Below are positions 21,322 to 30,873 of a stretch of 64,000 bases of DNA, piece after piece. The DNA is from Clostridiales bacterium (lineage in GTDB: Bacteria > Bacillota > Clostridia > Lachnospirales > Lachnospiraceae). The notes under the pieces are model-generated. The model did no database searches. It saw nothing but the letters and a program-made list of their open reading frames with translations, and was not told the origin of the DNA. How positions within the stretch are numbered: position 1 is the stretch's first letter; the number at the start of each line of letters is the position of its first letter. The stretch covers positions 1 through 64,000 of the forward strand of contig JAJQEU010000120.1 of NCBI GenBank assembly GCA_021201535.1, written 5' to 3'. The translations under genes and the position numbers were made by a program.

Positions 21322-22397
21322 CTCTGCGAGTCCTGCCTTTCCGGAAAAGCCCGCAGCATCACACCCTGTTCTGCATAACTTCTCCTCAGTTGGCCGCACG
21401 CCCCATCAATATCACGGCCCATCTCCTTTCTTATAGTAACAGTTTTCTGATATTTTTCAAGAAGATTTTTAAAAACCAGCACAGCACGGCGATCCGGCTG
21501 CCTGTAATTGCGTTCTCTGACAGGATTTACGGGAATGAGATTGACATGACAGTTTAAATCCCCGATCAGCTTTGCCAGCTCCAGCGCATCTTCTTTCGTA
21601 TCATTTTCTCCCGCGATCAGACTGTATTCAAAGGTAATCCGTCTGCCGGTCTCCTCAAAATAATATCTGCAGGCATCCATCAGTTCCTGAATATCATAAG
21701 ATTTCGCCACCGGCATCAGCCGTTCCCGATTTTCCTGTGTGGAAGCGTGCAGGGAGAGAGCCAGTGTAATCTGAAGCTTTTCCTTTGCCAGCGCACGTAT
21801 TTTCGGAGCAAGGCCGCAGGTGGAAACTGTGACATTCCGCTGGCTGATATTCAGTCCGTATTCATCTGTCAGCATCCGAAGAAAGACGAGAAGGTTTTCA
21901 TAATTATCCAGAGGCTCACCGGTCCCCATGACGACGACATGGGAGATTCGTTCTCCGATATCACTGCTGATCCGGTAAACCTGCTCCAGCATCTCTGCCG
22001 GCGCCAGATTCCGTACCAGTCCGTCCAGCGCAGACGCACAGAAACGGCAGCCCATCCGGCAGCCGACCTGAGAGGAAATGCAGACAGAATTGCCGTGTTT
22101 ATACCGCATCAGGACGCTCTCCACCATATTGCCGTCCGCAAGCTGAAACAGATATTTTCTTGTACCGTCCTGCGCAGAGACCTGGCAGGCCGCCTGCTTT
22201 AAAACGGTAAATACACAGCTTTCACGAATCCTTGTTTTCAGGCTGCCGGGAAGATTGGTCATGGCATCCGGATTCCCGGCCAGCTTCTGATGCATCCACT
22301 GATATAGCTGTGCGGCGCGGTATTTTTTCTCCCCGTTCGCGAGAATCCACTGCTCCAGCTCCTCATAAGGGAGGGATTTAATGTCTGTTTTTGTCAT
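21318..22397 (-). CDS. rlmN: 23S rRNA (adenine(2503)-C(2))-methyltransferase
   Basis: Radical SAM CxxxCxFC (GCRMGCRFCAS), VVMGTGEPLDNYENLL. Confidence 0.97.
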   Translation of the reverse strand: MTKTDIKSLPYEELEQWILANGEKKYRAAQLYQWMHQKLAGNPDAMTNLPGSLKTRIRESCVFTVLKQAACQVSAQDGTRKYLFQLADGNMVESVLMRYKHGNSVCISSQVGCRMGCRFCASALDGLVRNLAPAEMLEQVYRISSDIGERISHVVVMGTGEPLDNYENLLVFLRMLTDEYGLNISQRNVTVSTCGLAPKIRALAKEKLQITLALSLHASTQENRERLMPVAKSYDIQELMDACRYYFEETGRRITFEYSLIAGENDTKEDALELAKLIGDLNCHVNLIPVNPVRERNYRQPDRRAVLVFKNLLEKYQKTVTIRKEMGRDIDGACGQLRRSYAEQGVMLRAFPERQDSQR

Positions 22398-22504
22398 ATA
22401 TGTACTGTCTCCGTCACACATTTTGAACGCGAAAATCGATAGCTCCGCTATCTCAACCGCTATTCGCATTCCGCACTATCGTGCTGCATGCTCATAACGG
22501 TTTT

Positions 22505-22564
22505 GTCGTCTAATAGAAAAATGCTTTGACATGCGAGCATGTCACACATTTTTCTATTGACGAC
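22505..22564. repeat. Long near-perfect palindrome/hairpin overlapping the rsmB stop codon
   Basis: GTCGTC-TA-ATAGAAAAATG-CT-TTGACATGC-GA-GCATGTCA-CA-CATTTTTCTAT-TGACGAC, read directly. Confidence 0.9.
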
Positions 22565-23855
22565 TGATTTTCGCTATATAGAACCCGTCACATCCTTCAT
22601 CGGGCAGATACTGCTGCTCTGATATGAGCAGAAAGCCCGGGTGCTCACGGATAAACCATTCCGCATTCTGCCGGTTTTCCTCCTCAGTCATCGTACAGGT
22701 GCTGTACATCAGTGTGCCGCCCGGTTTCACATACCGGCATACAATGTCCAGCATCCTTCGCTGCAGTCCGGAGAGCTCCCGAATCCTGGCCTCGGTCATC
22801 CGGTATTTAATATCGGGCTTTCTGCCAATCACGCCCAGTCCGGAGCAGGGCAGATCCGCAATCACGAGATCCGCTTTCTGTTCTGACTCCGGATCCGGAA
22901 CAAGCGCGTCCCACAGCACCGCCCGCACATTCTCTGCCCGGCAGCGGATGATATTTTCTCTGATCATCTCTACTTTGTATTCGGTAAGATCCCGCGCCTC
23001 CACCAGACCGGTTCCATGCATCATCTGCGCGATATGCAGACTCTTTCCGCCGGGAGCCGCGCATACGTCCAGAACAAAATCGCCCTCCCGGGGCTGTGCA
23101 AGCTCCGCCACCATCATCGACGCGGGATCCTGCACATAAAGAATTCCCTCAGCGAACTCCGGAATCTCCTCCGGTACATCGTATCCGTCCAGATCAAGCG
23201 CATAGGGAAGACGCTCATGAAGCGTCGCCCGTATCCCCCGTGACTCCAGAGACTGCCGGATCTCCTCCGGCGATTTTCGGTTGATATCCACACGCACACA
23301 GAGATTTTTTCTGATCAGATATGATTCCAGGATTGACCGGCTGCGTTCCCATCCGTATGTCCGCAAAAAACGCGCTGCCATCCACTCCGGCACGGAATAT
23401 TTCACGGACAATGCGCGAACCGGTTCCTGTTCCGCGGAGGGATAAACGATATGATCTATCTCCCTGGAAATCGCTCTCAGCACGCCGTTTACAAAACCGC
23501 GCAATCCGGAAAACCCTCTCTTCACTGCCAGGCGAACCGCCTCATTGCACACGGCAGAGTCGGGAACCGAATCCATATATTTCAGCTGATAGACCGCGCT
23601 CCGCAGTATCGCCCGGATGACCGGCTTCATTTTACTGACTTTTGTGGAGGAACAGGAATTGATGATATAATCCAGTTCAATCATTCTCTCGATGGTTCCC
23701 TCACTGACACGCTTGATAAACGCGCGGTCACGGCGGGGCAGCCAGCGATATTTATCCAGCATGCTGCGTATGGCAATGTGGGAAAATTCACCGTCACGAT
23801 CCACCGCCAGAAGAATATCCAGCACCAGACTTCTCGGATTCGTCGCGTCTTTCAC
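22554..23855 (-). CDS. rsmB: 16S rRNA (cytosine(967)-C(5))-methyltransferase
   Basis: NusB-like N-terminus plus DVCAAPGGKSLHIAQ and DLPCSGLGVIGRKPDIKYR. Confidence 0.96.
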   Translation of the reverse strand: MKDATNPRSLVLDILLAVDRDGEFSHIAIRSMLDKYRWLPRRDRAFIKRVSEGTIERMIELDYIINSCSSTKVSKMKPVIRAILRSAVYQLKYMDSVPDSAVCNEAVRLAVKRGFSGLRGFVNGVLRAISREIDHIVYPSAEQEPVRALSVKYSVPEWMAARFLRTYGWERSRSILESYLIRKNLCVRVDINRKSPEEIRQSLESRGIRATLHERLPYALDLDGYDVPEEIPEFAEGILYVQDPASMMVAELAQPREGDFVLDVCAAPGGKSLHIAQMMHGTGLVEARDLTEYKVEMIRENIIRCRAENVRAVLWDALVPDPESEQKADLVIADLPCSGLGVIGRKPDIKYRMTEARIRELSGLQRRMLDIVCRYVKPGGTLMYSTCTMTEEENRQNAEWFIREHPGFLLISEQQYLPDEGCDGFYIAKISRQ

Positions 23856-24790
23856 AGGAATACATCCCCCTCCCGCATGGAATTTCCGCGAAGGAAAGCA
23901 TCACAGGCCATACGTTTCTTTCCCTCAAGCTGAACCTCATTCAGGACAAGGATCCCCTCCCCGGTCTGCACATGCACCGCGTTCCCTGTCACTTTCACAA
24001 CACGGCCGGGGGGAACGTCCGTATCTTCCGGCAGCACGTCGGCATCCCATATCTTCAGGGTCTTATCCTTCCATTTCGTATATGCGCTCGGCCAGGGATT
24101 CAGTCCGCGGATCAGGCATTCCAGCTGCCGGGCCGGACGGTTCCAGTCGATATGACCGAACTGCTTGCGGATCAGGCCGACCTTTGTCGCAGCCGCATGA
24201 TCCTGCGGCGTATATACCGCGCTGCCATCCTCAATCGCGGAAAGCGTCCGCACACAGAGAGACGCGCCGACTGCGCTCAGTTTTTCAAAAAGGCTGCCGC
24301 CGGTCTCCTTCGGATCCAGGACGACCTCCTCCCGCAGAATCATATCGCCGGTGTCCAGGCCCTCATCCATGCGCATGGTAGTGACACCGGAAACCCGGTC
24401 TCCGTTTATCACCGCCCACTGGATGGGGGCCGCGCCGCGGTATTTCGGCAGAAGCGAAGCATGCACATTCACACAGCCGTGCGGCGGCATCTCCAGAATC
24501 TCACCCGGCAGAATCTGTCCGAAGGCCACGACCACAATAATATCCGCCTGAAAAGTGCGCAGATAATCAATACACGCCGGTTCCCTGACACGGCGGGGCT
24601 GAAACACCTCAATGTCATGCGCCAGCGCAGCCTCCTTCACCGGAGGAAACTGCATGGCCTTTCCCCTGCCCTTCGGCTTATCCGGCTGGGTAACCGCGAG
24701 CACGATCTCATGTCCGGCCTCAATCAGCGCTTCCAGTGTCCCGACAGAAAAATCCGGCGTTCCCATAAATATAATTTTCAAAATATCCAC
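23852..24790 (-). CDS. fmt: Methionyl-tRNA formyltransferase
   Basis: IIFMGTPDFSVGTLEAL, HASLLPKYRGAAPIQWA; overlaps rsmB. Confidence 0.97.
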   Translation of the reverse strand: MDILKIIFMGTPDFSVGTLEALIEAGHEIVLAVTQPDKPKGRGKAMQFPPVKEAALAHDIEVFQPRRVREPACIDYLRTFQADIIVVVAFGQILPGEILEMPPHGCVNVHASLLPKYRGAAPIQWAVINGDRVSGVTTMRMDEGLDTGDMILREEVVLDPKETGGSLFEKLSAVGASLCVRTLSAIEDGSAVYTPQDHAAATKVGLIRKQFGHIDWNRPARQLECLIRGLNPWPSAYTKWKDKTLKIWDADVLPEDTDVPPGRVVKVTGNAVHVQTGEGILVLNEVQLEGKKRMACDAFLRGNSMREGDVFL

Positions 24791-24933
24791 CTCTCATCAA
24801 GTGCAGCAGCTGTCATCCCGGACGACATGTCATTGACAGCGGCAGCCTTCTGCTTTAATCGAAACCGCAACGTTTTCGGTCGGTCCTAAGGAACCCCGCA
24901 GCAGGTGCGTGGTCAGGGAGTGACCGGTAATCT

Positions 24934-25434
24934 TTAATCATCACCCTCCGCGGTCTCATCCTCCTCTTCGTCCTCATAGACCACGTCATGAATTTCGCCC
25001 TCGACCAGTTCCACATACATGTGTCCGTCCAGATGATCAAGCTCATGGCAGATCGCGCGGGCTAAAAGCTCCTCCGCCTCAATCTCGTATTCTTCCATAT
25101 TTTCATCAAAATACCGCGCCTTAATATGGTTCGGCCGCGTCACCTGTCCCGCCTTCCCCGGAAGACTTAAGCAGCCCTCATCGCCGGTCTGCTCCCCCTC
25201 CGTCTCCAGGAGTACCGGGTTGACCATGACGAGCGGTCCGTCGCCGATATCGATCACTACGATCCGACGGAGCACACCGACCTGCGGGGCGGCCAGTCCG
25301 ACGCCCTCCGCATGATACATCGTCTCCAGCATATCGTCGATCAGCTCCTGCATGCGCGGCGTCATGGACTTTACCTCCCTGCAGGTTTTCCTCAGAATCT
25401 CATCTCCCAGCATGCGTATTGTTCTCAGTGCCAT
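24934..25434 (-). CDS. def: Peptide deformylase
   Basis: GVGLAAPQVG, EGCLSLPG, ICHELDHLDG. Confidence 0.97.
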   Translation of the reverse strand: MALRTIRMLGDEILRKTCREVKSMTPRMQELIDDMLETMYHAEGVGLAAPQVGVLRRIVVIDIGDGPLVMVNPVLLETEGEQTGDEGCLSLPGKAGQVTRPNHIKARYFDENMEEYEIEAEELLARAICHELDHLDGHMYVELVEGEIHDVVYEDEEEDETAEGDD

Positions 25435-25526
25435 TCTCTCTCTCCTTTATTCACAACATGTATACCTCAGATTTCAGGCGCCGCAATCAACGGCAGATAT
25501 CCGCTGTGCATCCGTCGCGTGATCCG

Positions 25527-27794
25527 TCAGAATCCGTTCATCGGATTAAAATCAAACTGCACCGCTGCCTTCCGGAACGCGTCGTGATCCCTCATGAAAG
25601 CATCCAGATCATTTTTCAGACTGACCAGCCTTTCATAATCCGCGCCTTTCACATAGATCACTTTTCTGTATCTGTCATTAATTTTGGAAACTGCTGCGTC
25701 CGCGGGACCGATGATCTGTATTTTTTCAGAGTCCATTCCCGCAGGGCCGCCTTCCCTGTCCTCCCCTGTTTTTTCCAATAACCTGTATTGTAACACAAAA
25801 GCTGCCCGGCTGACTACCTTTTCCTGCTCAGAAGTGATATATATCACCATCATATTCCAGACAGGAGGATAATTCATCAGCGTGCGAAACTGTATTTCCT
25901 GTTCATAGAACTGCCTGTAATCCTGCGAAGCGGCCGCCACGACAGCGAAGTGTTCCGGCTGATAGGTCTGAATCACGACCTCTCCCTGTCTATTTCCCCG
26001 TCCCGCGCGGCCCGCCGCCTGTGTCAGAAGCTGGAAGGTGCGCTCAGACGCACGGTAATCACTGACGTGAAGGGACAGATCCGCCGCCAGCACACCGACA
26101 AGAGTTACATTCGGGAAATCATGTCCTTTGACGATCATCTGCGTTCCGATCAGAATATCCGCCTCCTGATTGGCAAAGGCGGAAAGGATTCTTTCGTATC
26201 CGTCCTTCTGCCGCGTTGTGTCCAGATCCATGCGAAGGACTCCGGCCTCCGGAAACTGCTTGCGGATATAGTTTTCGATCTTCTGTGTCCCGGCACGGAA
26301 CTCACCGATATAAGGGGACCCGCACTCCGGGCAGGTATGTATCATAGGCTGTTCATAACCGCAGTAATGACACACCAGCCGCCCGTCCCTGTGCAGATGC
26401 AGGGAAACATCACAGTGCGGACATTTAATACAAAAACCGCAGCTTCTGCATGACACAAAACCGGCCATGCCTCTGCGATTCAGAAACAGCATGATCTGCT
26501 CCTTTTTCTTCAGCCGGTCTTCCATAAGTCCGCGAAGTCTTTCGCTCAGGATGGAACGGTTTCCCTTTCTCAATTCTGCCCTCAGATCCTCCGTATATAC
26601 CTTCGGCAGGCTGCGGCCGCTGACTCTCTGATCCATCTCATAAAGCCGATATTCGCCGGATTTTGCTTTCGCGTAGCTCTCCACAGACGGAGTGGCCGAG
26701 CCGAGCACAACGGTCGCGCCGCCAAGATCCGCCCGCGCGATCGCCGTCTCCCGCGCGTGATAGCAGGGCACGTTCTCACTCTTGTAGGACGCTTCATGCT
26801 CCTCATCAATGATGATAAATCCCAGGTTGGAAAACGGCGTAAACAACGCGGACCTCGGACCGATCATCACATCCAGTTCCCCGTTTTTCGCCCGTTCATA
26901 CTGGTCAAAGCGCTCCCCCGCGGACATTCTCGAATGAAGAATGGAAACACGGTCTCCGAAATGATTGTAAAACCGCACCACGGTCTGGAATGTCAGGGCA
27001 ATCTCCGGGATCAGCACAATCGCCTGTTTTCCCTCCCGCACGACTGCCTCGATCAGTTCCATGTAAACCTCTGTCTTCCCGCTCCCCGTCACGCCGTGAA
27101 TCAGACAGGTTCTGCGGTCGCCGGCCCGCCGGTGCGACAGGATATCATCAGCGATCTGCCGCTGCACGGAATTGAGCTGTACAGTTTTTCCCTGTTTTTT
27201 CATCTGATCCAGCGGATTGCGCCAGGCCCGGATATGCTCCACCCGGATATACTGTTTCTCCTCCATGGCACGGATGACGGCCGCCGTTACATTCAGCTTC
27301 GCGGTCACCGTCCCGTAAGGAAGCGGAGACTGATCGATCAGAGCCGCCAGCAGACGTGCCCTGGCTGTCTGATGCTTTCTCTCACATTCGGCCAGCTGAT
27401 TCTCAGCCTGTTCTTCGTTCATGGCAAGATGTACCAGACGCTCCTCTTTTTTCTCTGTCTTTTTCTTCACCGGAAGAACCGTCTTCAGCGCCTGGTTCAT
27501 GGTGCCGCCGAAATGCTCCCGCATCCATGCCGCCAGCACAACCAGCTGTGCTTCGATCGGAATGCCATCTGTCACGACCGACGCGATTTCCTTGGTGCGC
27601 GCCGTGTCAAACTCCGGCGTGTCCGTCACCTCGACCACGTAACCGCGCGTCATGCGGTCGCCCCGGCCGAAAGGGACATACACGAGGACGCCCGGATAAA
27701 TTTTGCTTTGAAGAGAATCCGGAATTCGGTACTGAAATGTCTTATCTAATTTGAAGATGGAAATATCTATGATTATATTGGCAAATTTTTTCAT
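25527..27794 (-). CDS. priA: Primosomal protein N' (replication restart helicase)
   Basis: GVTGSGKTEVYMELI, DEEHE, zinc-binding Cys motifs, GRAGRG. Confidence 0.97.
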   Translation of the reverse strand: MKKFANIIIDISIFKLDKTFQYRIPDSLQSKIYPGVLVYVPFGRGDRMTRGYVVEVTDTPEFDTARTKEIASVVTDGIPIEAQLVVLAAWMREHFGGTMNQALKTVLPVKKKTEKKEERLVHLAMNEEQAENQLAECERKHQTARARLLAALIDQSPLPYGTVTAKLNVTAAVIRAMEEKQYIRVEHIRAWRNPLDQMKKQGKTVQLNSVQRQIADDILSHRRAGDRRTCLIHGVTGSGKTEVYMELIEAVVREGKQAIVLIPEIALTFQTVVRFYNHFGDRVSILHSRMSAGERFDQYERAKNGELDVMIGPRSALFTPFSNLGFIIIDEEHEASYKSENVPCYHARETAIARADLGGATVVLGSATPSVESYAKAKSGEYRLYEMDQRVSGRSLPKVYTEDLRAELRKGNRSILSERLRGLMEDRLKKKEQIMLFLNRRGMAGFVSCRSCGFCIKCPHCDVSLHLHRDGRLVCHYCGYEQPMIHTCPECGSPYIGEFRAGTQKIENYIRKQFPEAGVLRMDLDTTRQKDGYERILSAFANQEADILIGTQMIVKGHDFPNVTLVGVLAADLSLHVSDYRASERTFQLLTQAAGRAGRGNRQGEVVIQTYQPEHFAVVAAASQDYRQFYEQEIQFRTLMNYPPVWNMMVIYITSEQEKVVSRAAFVLQYRLLEKTGEDREGGPAGMDSEKIQIIGPADAAVSKINDRYRKVIYVKGADYERLVSLKNDLDAFMRDHDAFRKAAVQFDFNPMNGF

Positions 27795-27818
27795 GTTTAT
27801 TTATCATTGCTCATGCTA

Positions 27819-27853
27819 AGGAACTGTTCAAAAATAACTTTTAAACAGTTCCT
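27819..27853 (-). terminator. Hairpin AGGAACTGTT...AACAGTTCCT after the greA-family gene; core shared with a second site at 38494
   Basis: 10-bp perfect inverted repeat read from the sequence. Confidence 0.55.
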
Positions 27854-28355
27854 AATATCTTCTCAACCCGATCGTTCCGTCGTCCTCCGTATTCTCGATG
27901 GAACGAATCGTCACGTAATATCCCGCCTGTTCACTGACCTTTACGTAGACCCTCTCCCCGGCCTTATGCCCGAGGACTGCCTTCCCGAGAGGAGACTCGT
28001 TGGAAATCCACCGCTTCATGGAATTGGCGCGGACTGTGGTGACAATGGTATATTCTTCCTCCTCGTCCTCCTCCTCAAACCAGAGAACGACCTTATTGTT
28101 CATTCCCGCCTCGTCTGTCTTCGATTCGTCGGAGATGACCACAGCGGTTTTGATCATCCGCTCCAGATACCGGATACGCTTTTCATTCTCATTCTTGAAC
28201 TGCTTTGCCGCCTTATACTCAAAATTTTCACTGAGGTCTCCCTGGGCGCGGGCTTCCTTTACCGCGTCAAGCGCCTCTTTGCGGACGATGAGCTTCCGGT
28301 GCTCGATTTCCTCCTCCATGCGCTCAATGTCCTTCTGTGTCACTTTGTCGTACAT
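27852..28355 (-). CDS. GreA/GreB family elongation factor-like protein
   Basis: Coiled-coil N-terminus (EARAQGDLSENFEYKAAKQ) and GreA C-terminal domain (ISNESPLGKAVLGHKAGERV). Confidence 0.9.
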   Translation of the reverse strand: MYDKVTQKDIERMEEEIEHRKLIVRKEALDAVKEARAQGDLSENFEYKAAKQFKNENEKRIRYLERMIKTAVVISDESKTDEAGMNNKVVLWFEEEDEEEEYTIVTTVRANSMKRWISNESPLGKAVLGHKAGERVYVKVSEQAGYYVTIRSIENTEDDGTIGLRRY

Positions 28356-28401
28356 ATATATCCTCTTTCCATTCATTCCGTCACATCATCCGCCCTTCGG
28401 G

Positions 28402-29811
28402 TCACACCGGATATGCTCCATGTTCCGTGTCCGCCAGCTCCGGGTCCACGCCGGTCTGCTGTGCCGCGCGGAACTTAAAGAAATCCATTGCCTGTACGGG
28501 GAACAGGGCATAGGAGAGTACATCCTCATCCTGCTGCTTCCACGCTTTCATCTCGTCCTCCAGCTTTTCAAGCTGGGGCTCGATGAGATCGGCGGGTCTG
28601 CAGGTGATCGCCTGATCCTGCTCCGATCCGAGAACCTTCTCCACGACCTCCGGATCAAACGGCTTCACCGTCTGACCGTACCGGCCGAGCAGGATCCCCC
28701 GGGTTTCCTTCGTCGCCACCTTATATCTCTCGCCCATGAGCACATTCAAAACAGCCTGCGTCCCCACGATCTGGCTGGAAGGCGTCACCAGAGGCGGCTC
28801 GCCGAGATCTCTGCGAACACGGGGAATCTCCTGTAAAACTTCTTCGAACTTATCCTCGGCGTTCTGCTCCTTTAACTGGGAAACCATGTTTGAAAGCATG
28901 CCGCCCGGTACCTGATAGCGCAGTGTATTGATATCCACGCCCAGAACCCTGGTGCTCAAAAGCCCGCTTGCCAGCGCCTCCTCGCGGATCGGCGTAAAAT
29001 ACTCACAGATCTTTGCGAGAAGCTCCTGATCCAGTCCGGTATCGTAAGGCGTCCCCCGGAATGTCTCAACCATCACCTCAGTGGCCGGCTGGGATGTGCC
29101 CAGAGCCATCGGTGAGATGGCCGTATCGATCACATCACAGCCTGCCTCCACGGCCTTCATGCAGCTCATGGAGGCGACGCCGCTCGTGTAATGCGTGTGA
29201 AGCTCAATGGGAAGGCTGACATTCTCTTTCAGAGCACCGACCAGCCGTTCAGCCTCGTAGGGAACCAGCAGTCCGGCCATATCCTTGATGCAGATGGAAT
29301 CCGCTCCCATATCTTCAATGCGCTTCGCTACATCGACCCAGTAATCCGGCGTATATGCGTCGCCCAGCGTATAAGACAGCGCAATCTGCGAATGCCCCTT
29401 TTCCCGCCGGCACGCGTCCACCGCCGTCTTTAAGTTTCTCAGGTCATTCAGGCAGTCAAAAATCCGGATAATGTCAATCCCGTTCGCTATGGATTTCTGC
29501 ACAAAATACTCTACGACGTCATCAGCATAGTGATTATAGCCCAGAATATTCTGGCCGCGGAACAGCATCTGCAGTTTTGTATTTTTAAATCCATCCCTGA
29601 ATTTCCGGAGACGTTCCCACGGATCCTCTTTCAGGAAGCGCAGGGAGGCGTCGAATGTAGCCCCGCCCCAACATTCCACCGCATGATAGCCGACCCGGTC
29701 CATCTGATCAATGATCGGCAGCATCTGCTCCGTCGTCATCCGGGTCGCCATCAGGGACTGGTGCGCGTCCCGCAGCACTGTCTCCGTTATCTTTAAAGGT
29801 CTTTTCTCCAT
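28402..29811 (-). CDS. OadA / pyruvate carboxylase carboxyltransferase-domain protein (5S-like)
   Basis: ITETVLRDAHQSLMATRM, RIFDCLNDLRNL, ELHTHYTSG; no attached biotinyl domain. Confidence 0.94.
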   Translation of the reverse strand: MEKRPLKITETVLRDAHQSLMATRMTTEQMLPIIDQMDRVGYHAVECWGGATFDASLRFLKEDPWERLRKFRDGFKNTKLQMLFRGQNILGYNHYADDVVEYFVQKSIANGIDIIRIFDCLNDLRNLKTAVDACRREKGHSQIALSYTLGDAYTPDYWVDVAKRIEDMGADSICIKDMAGLLVPYEAERLVGALKENVSLPIELHTHYTSGVASMSCMKAVEAGCDVIDTAISPMALGTSQPATEVMVETFRGTPYDTGLDQELLAKICEYFTPIREEALASGLLSTRVLGVDINTLRYQVPGGMLSNMVSQLKEQNAEDKFEEVLQEIPRVRRDLGEPPLVTPSSQIVGTQAVLNVLMGERYKVATKETRGILLGRYGQTVKPFDPEVVEKVLGSEQDQAITCRPADLIEPQLEKLEDEMKAWKQQDEDVLSYALFPVQAMDFFKFRAAQQTGVDPELADTEHGAYPV

Positions 29812-29864
29812 ACCCTTTTCCTTTCTTTTGAAACAGCTGTCCGTGCAGCGATTTTAAATGGACT

Positions 29865-29905
29865 TTTCCTCGTAATTGTGAAGGTACTGAACAGTTACGA
29901 GGAAA
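29865..29905. repeat. Small palindromic dispersed repeat, copy 1 (others at 51066 and 56646)
   Basis: TTTCCTCGTAAtTGT-N-ACAgTTACGAGGAAA; minus strand CGTAACTGTTCAGTACCTTCACAATTACG matches the two other copies. Confidence 0.8.
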
Positions 29906-30433
29906 CTAATTCATCGTAGCCAGGACTTCTCCGGCAGCGACAGACTGCCCCTTTTCTATATGGATACTCGCCAGCGTCCCGTCCTGCGGAGCCACGACCG
30001 GTGTCTCCATCTTCATGATCTCCAGAATGACAACCGGATCCCCCTTTGACACAGACATGCCGACGGTTGCCGCTATGTCGACAACCTTTCCGGCTGCGCC
30101 GGCCGTGATGGCAACCGCGCCGACCTCTGCCGCCAATGCTGTCGATGCCGGTTGGTCGGTTGGCGACGGGACAGCCCCTCCTGCCGCCATAGTCCCGCCG
30201 ACAGCCGATGAGCCGGCTCCCCCGACGACTGCCGCAGTCCTTCCGGCCGCTGATGACGGTCTTCCTTCTGCCGCCGACACCGGCATACCTCCCGAAACCG
30301 GTGACGATGTCATTCCCGGAACAGATGCCGGCATTCGCCCCGAAACGGCCGCTGAAGCAGGCGCCATACCTGTCGTCTCCTCCACCGTGACATCATATAC
30401 ATTCCCGTTTACCGTAATCGTATAACTCTTCAT
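29906..30433 (-). CDS. Biotin/lipoyl carrier protein (BCCP, 1.3S-like) with Ala/Ser/Gly/Pro-rich linker
   Basis: EIMKMET biotinylation motif near the C-terminus. Confidence 0.93.
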   Translation of the reverse strand: MKSYTITVNGNVYDVTVEETTGMAPASAAVSGRMPASVPGMTSSPVSGGMPVSAAEGRPSSAAGRTAAVVGGAGSSAVGGTMAAGGAVPSPTDQPASTALAAEVGAVAITAGAAGKVVDIAATVGMSVSKGDPVVILEIMKMETPVVAPQDGTLASIHIEKGQSVAAGEVLATMN

Positions 30434-30472
30434 ATCCGCAATCCTCCTGTCTGACAGAATTCCCTTTATTAT

Positions 30473-30778
30473 CTATGTGCGCTTTCGAATCGTCCTCACC
30501 ACAAACCCATCCGGGGGTATCTGCTCACTCGCCGCTATGGCCGCTGCGATCACCGCAACCAGCTCCGTATCATCCGGCTGCGCTGCCGCAGATACCGGTG
30601 CACCGGACAGATCCGGCTCTTTTTCCGCAAAAGATCCTGTCGACCGGTCCGCGTCCGGCGCCTTCGGTGAGTCTGATTCCGATGCCGCCGCCTCATCCGT
30701 CGAAGCATCACTTTTCGGTTTTTGAAACAGCGGAGCCCCGGAAAACCAGACATTCCCTGTTTTTATAAATTTTTTCAT
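30473..30778 (-). CDS. OadG-like C-terminal domain protein without an N-terminal transmembrane helix
   Basis: DDTELVAVIAAAIAASEQIPPDGFVVRTIRKR; N-terminus polar, no hydrophobic stretch. Confidence 0.65.
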   Translation of the reverse strand: MKKFIKTGNVWFSGAPLFQKPKSDASTDEAAASESDSPKAPDADRSTGSFAEKEPDLSGAPVSAAAQPDDTELVAVIAAAIAASEQIPPDGFVVRTIRKRT

Positions 30779-30873
30779 TTTATCATCACCATTTCCTGCC
30801 TCATGCTTTTTTTAACATAAGAAACTGTTCCGTCGTCCGGTTTTCCGGTTATGATCTGATCATGTATCTGTAT

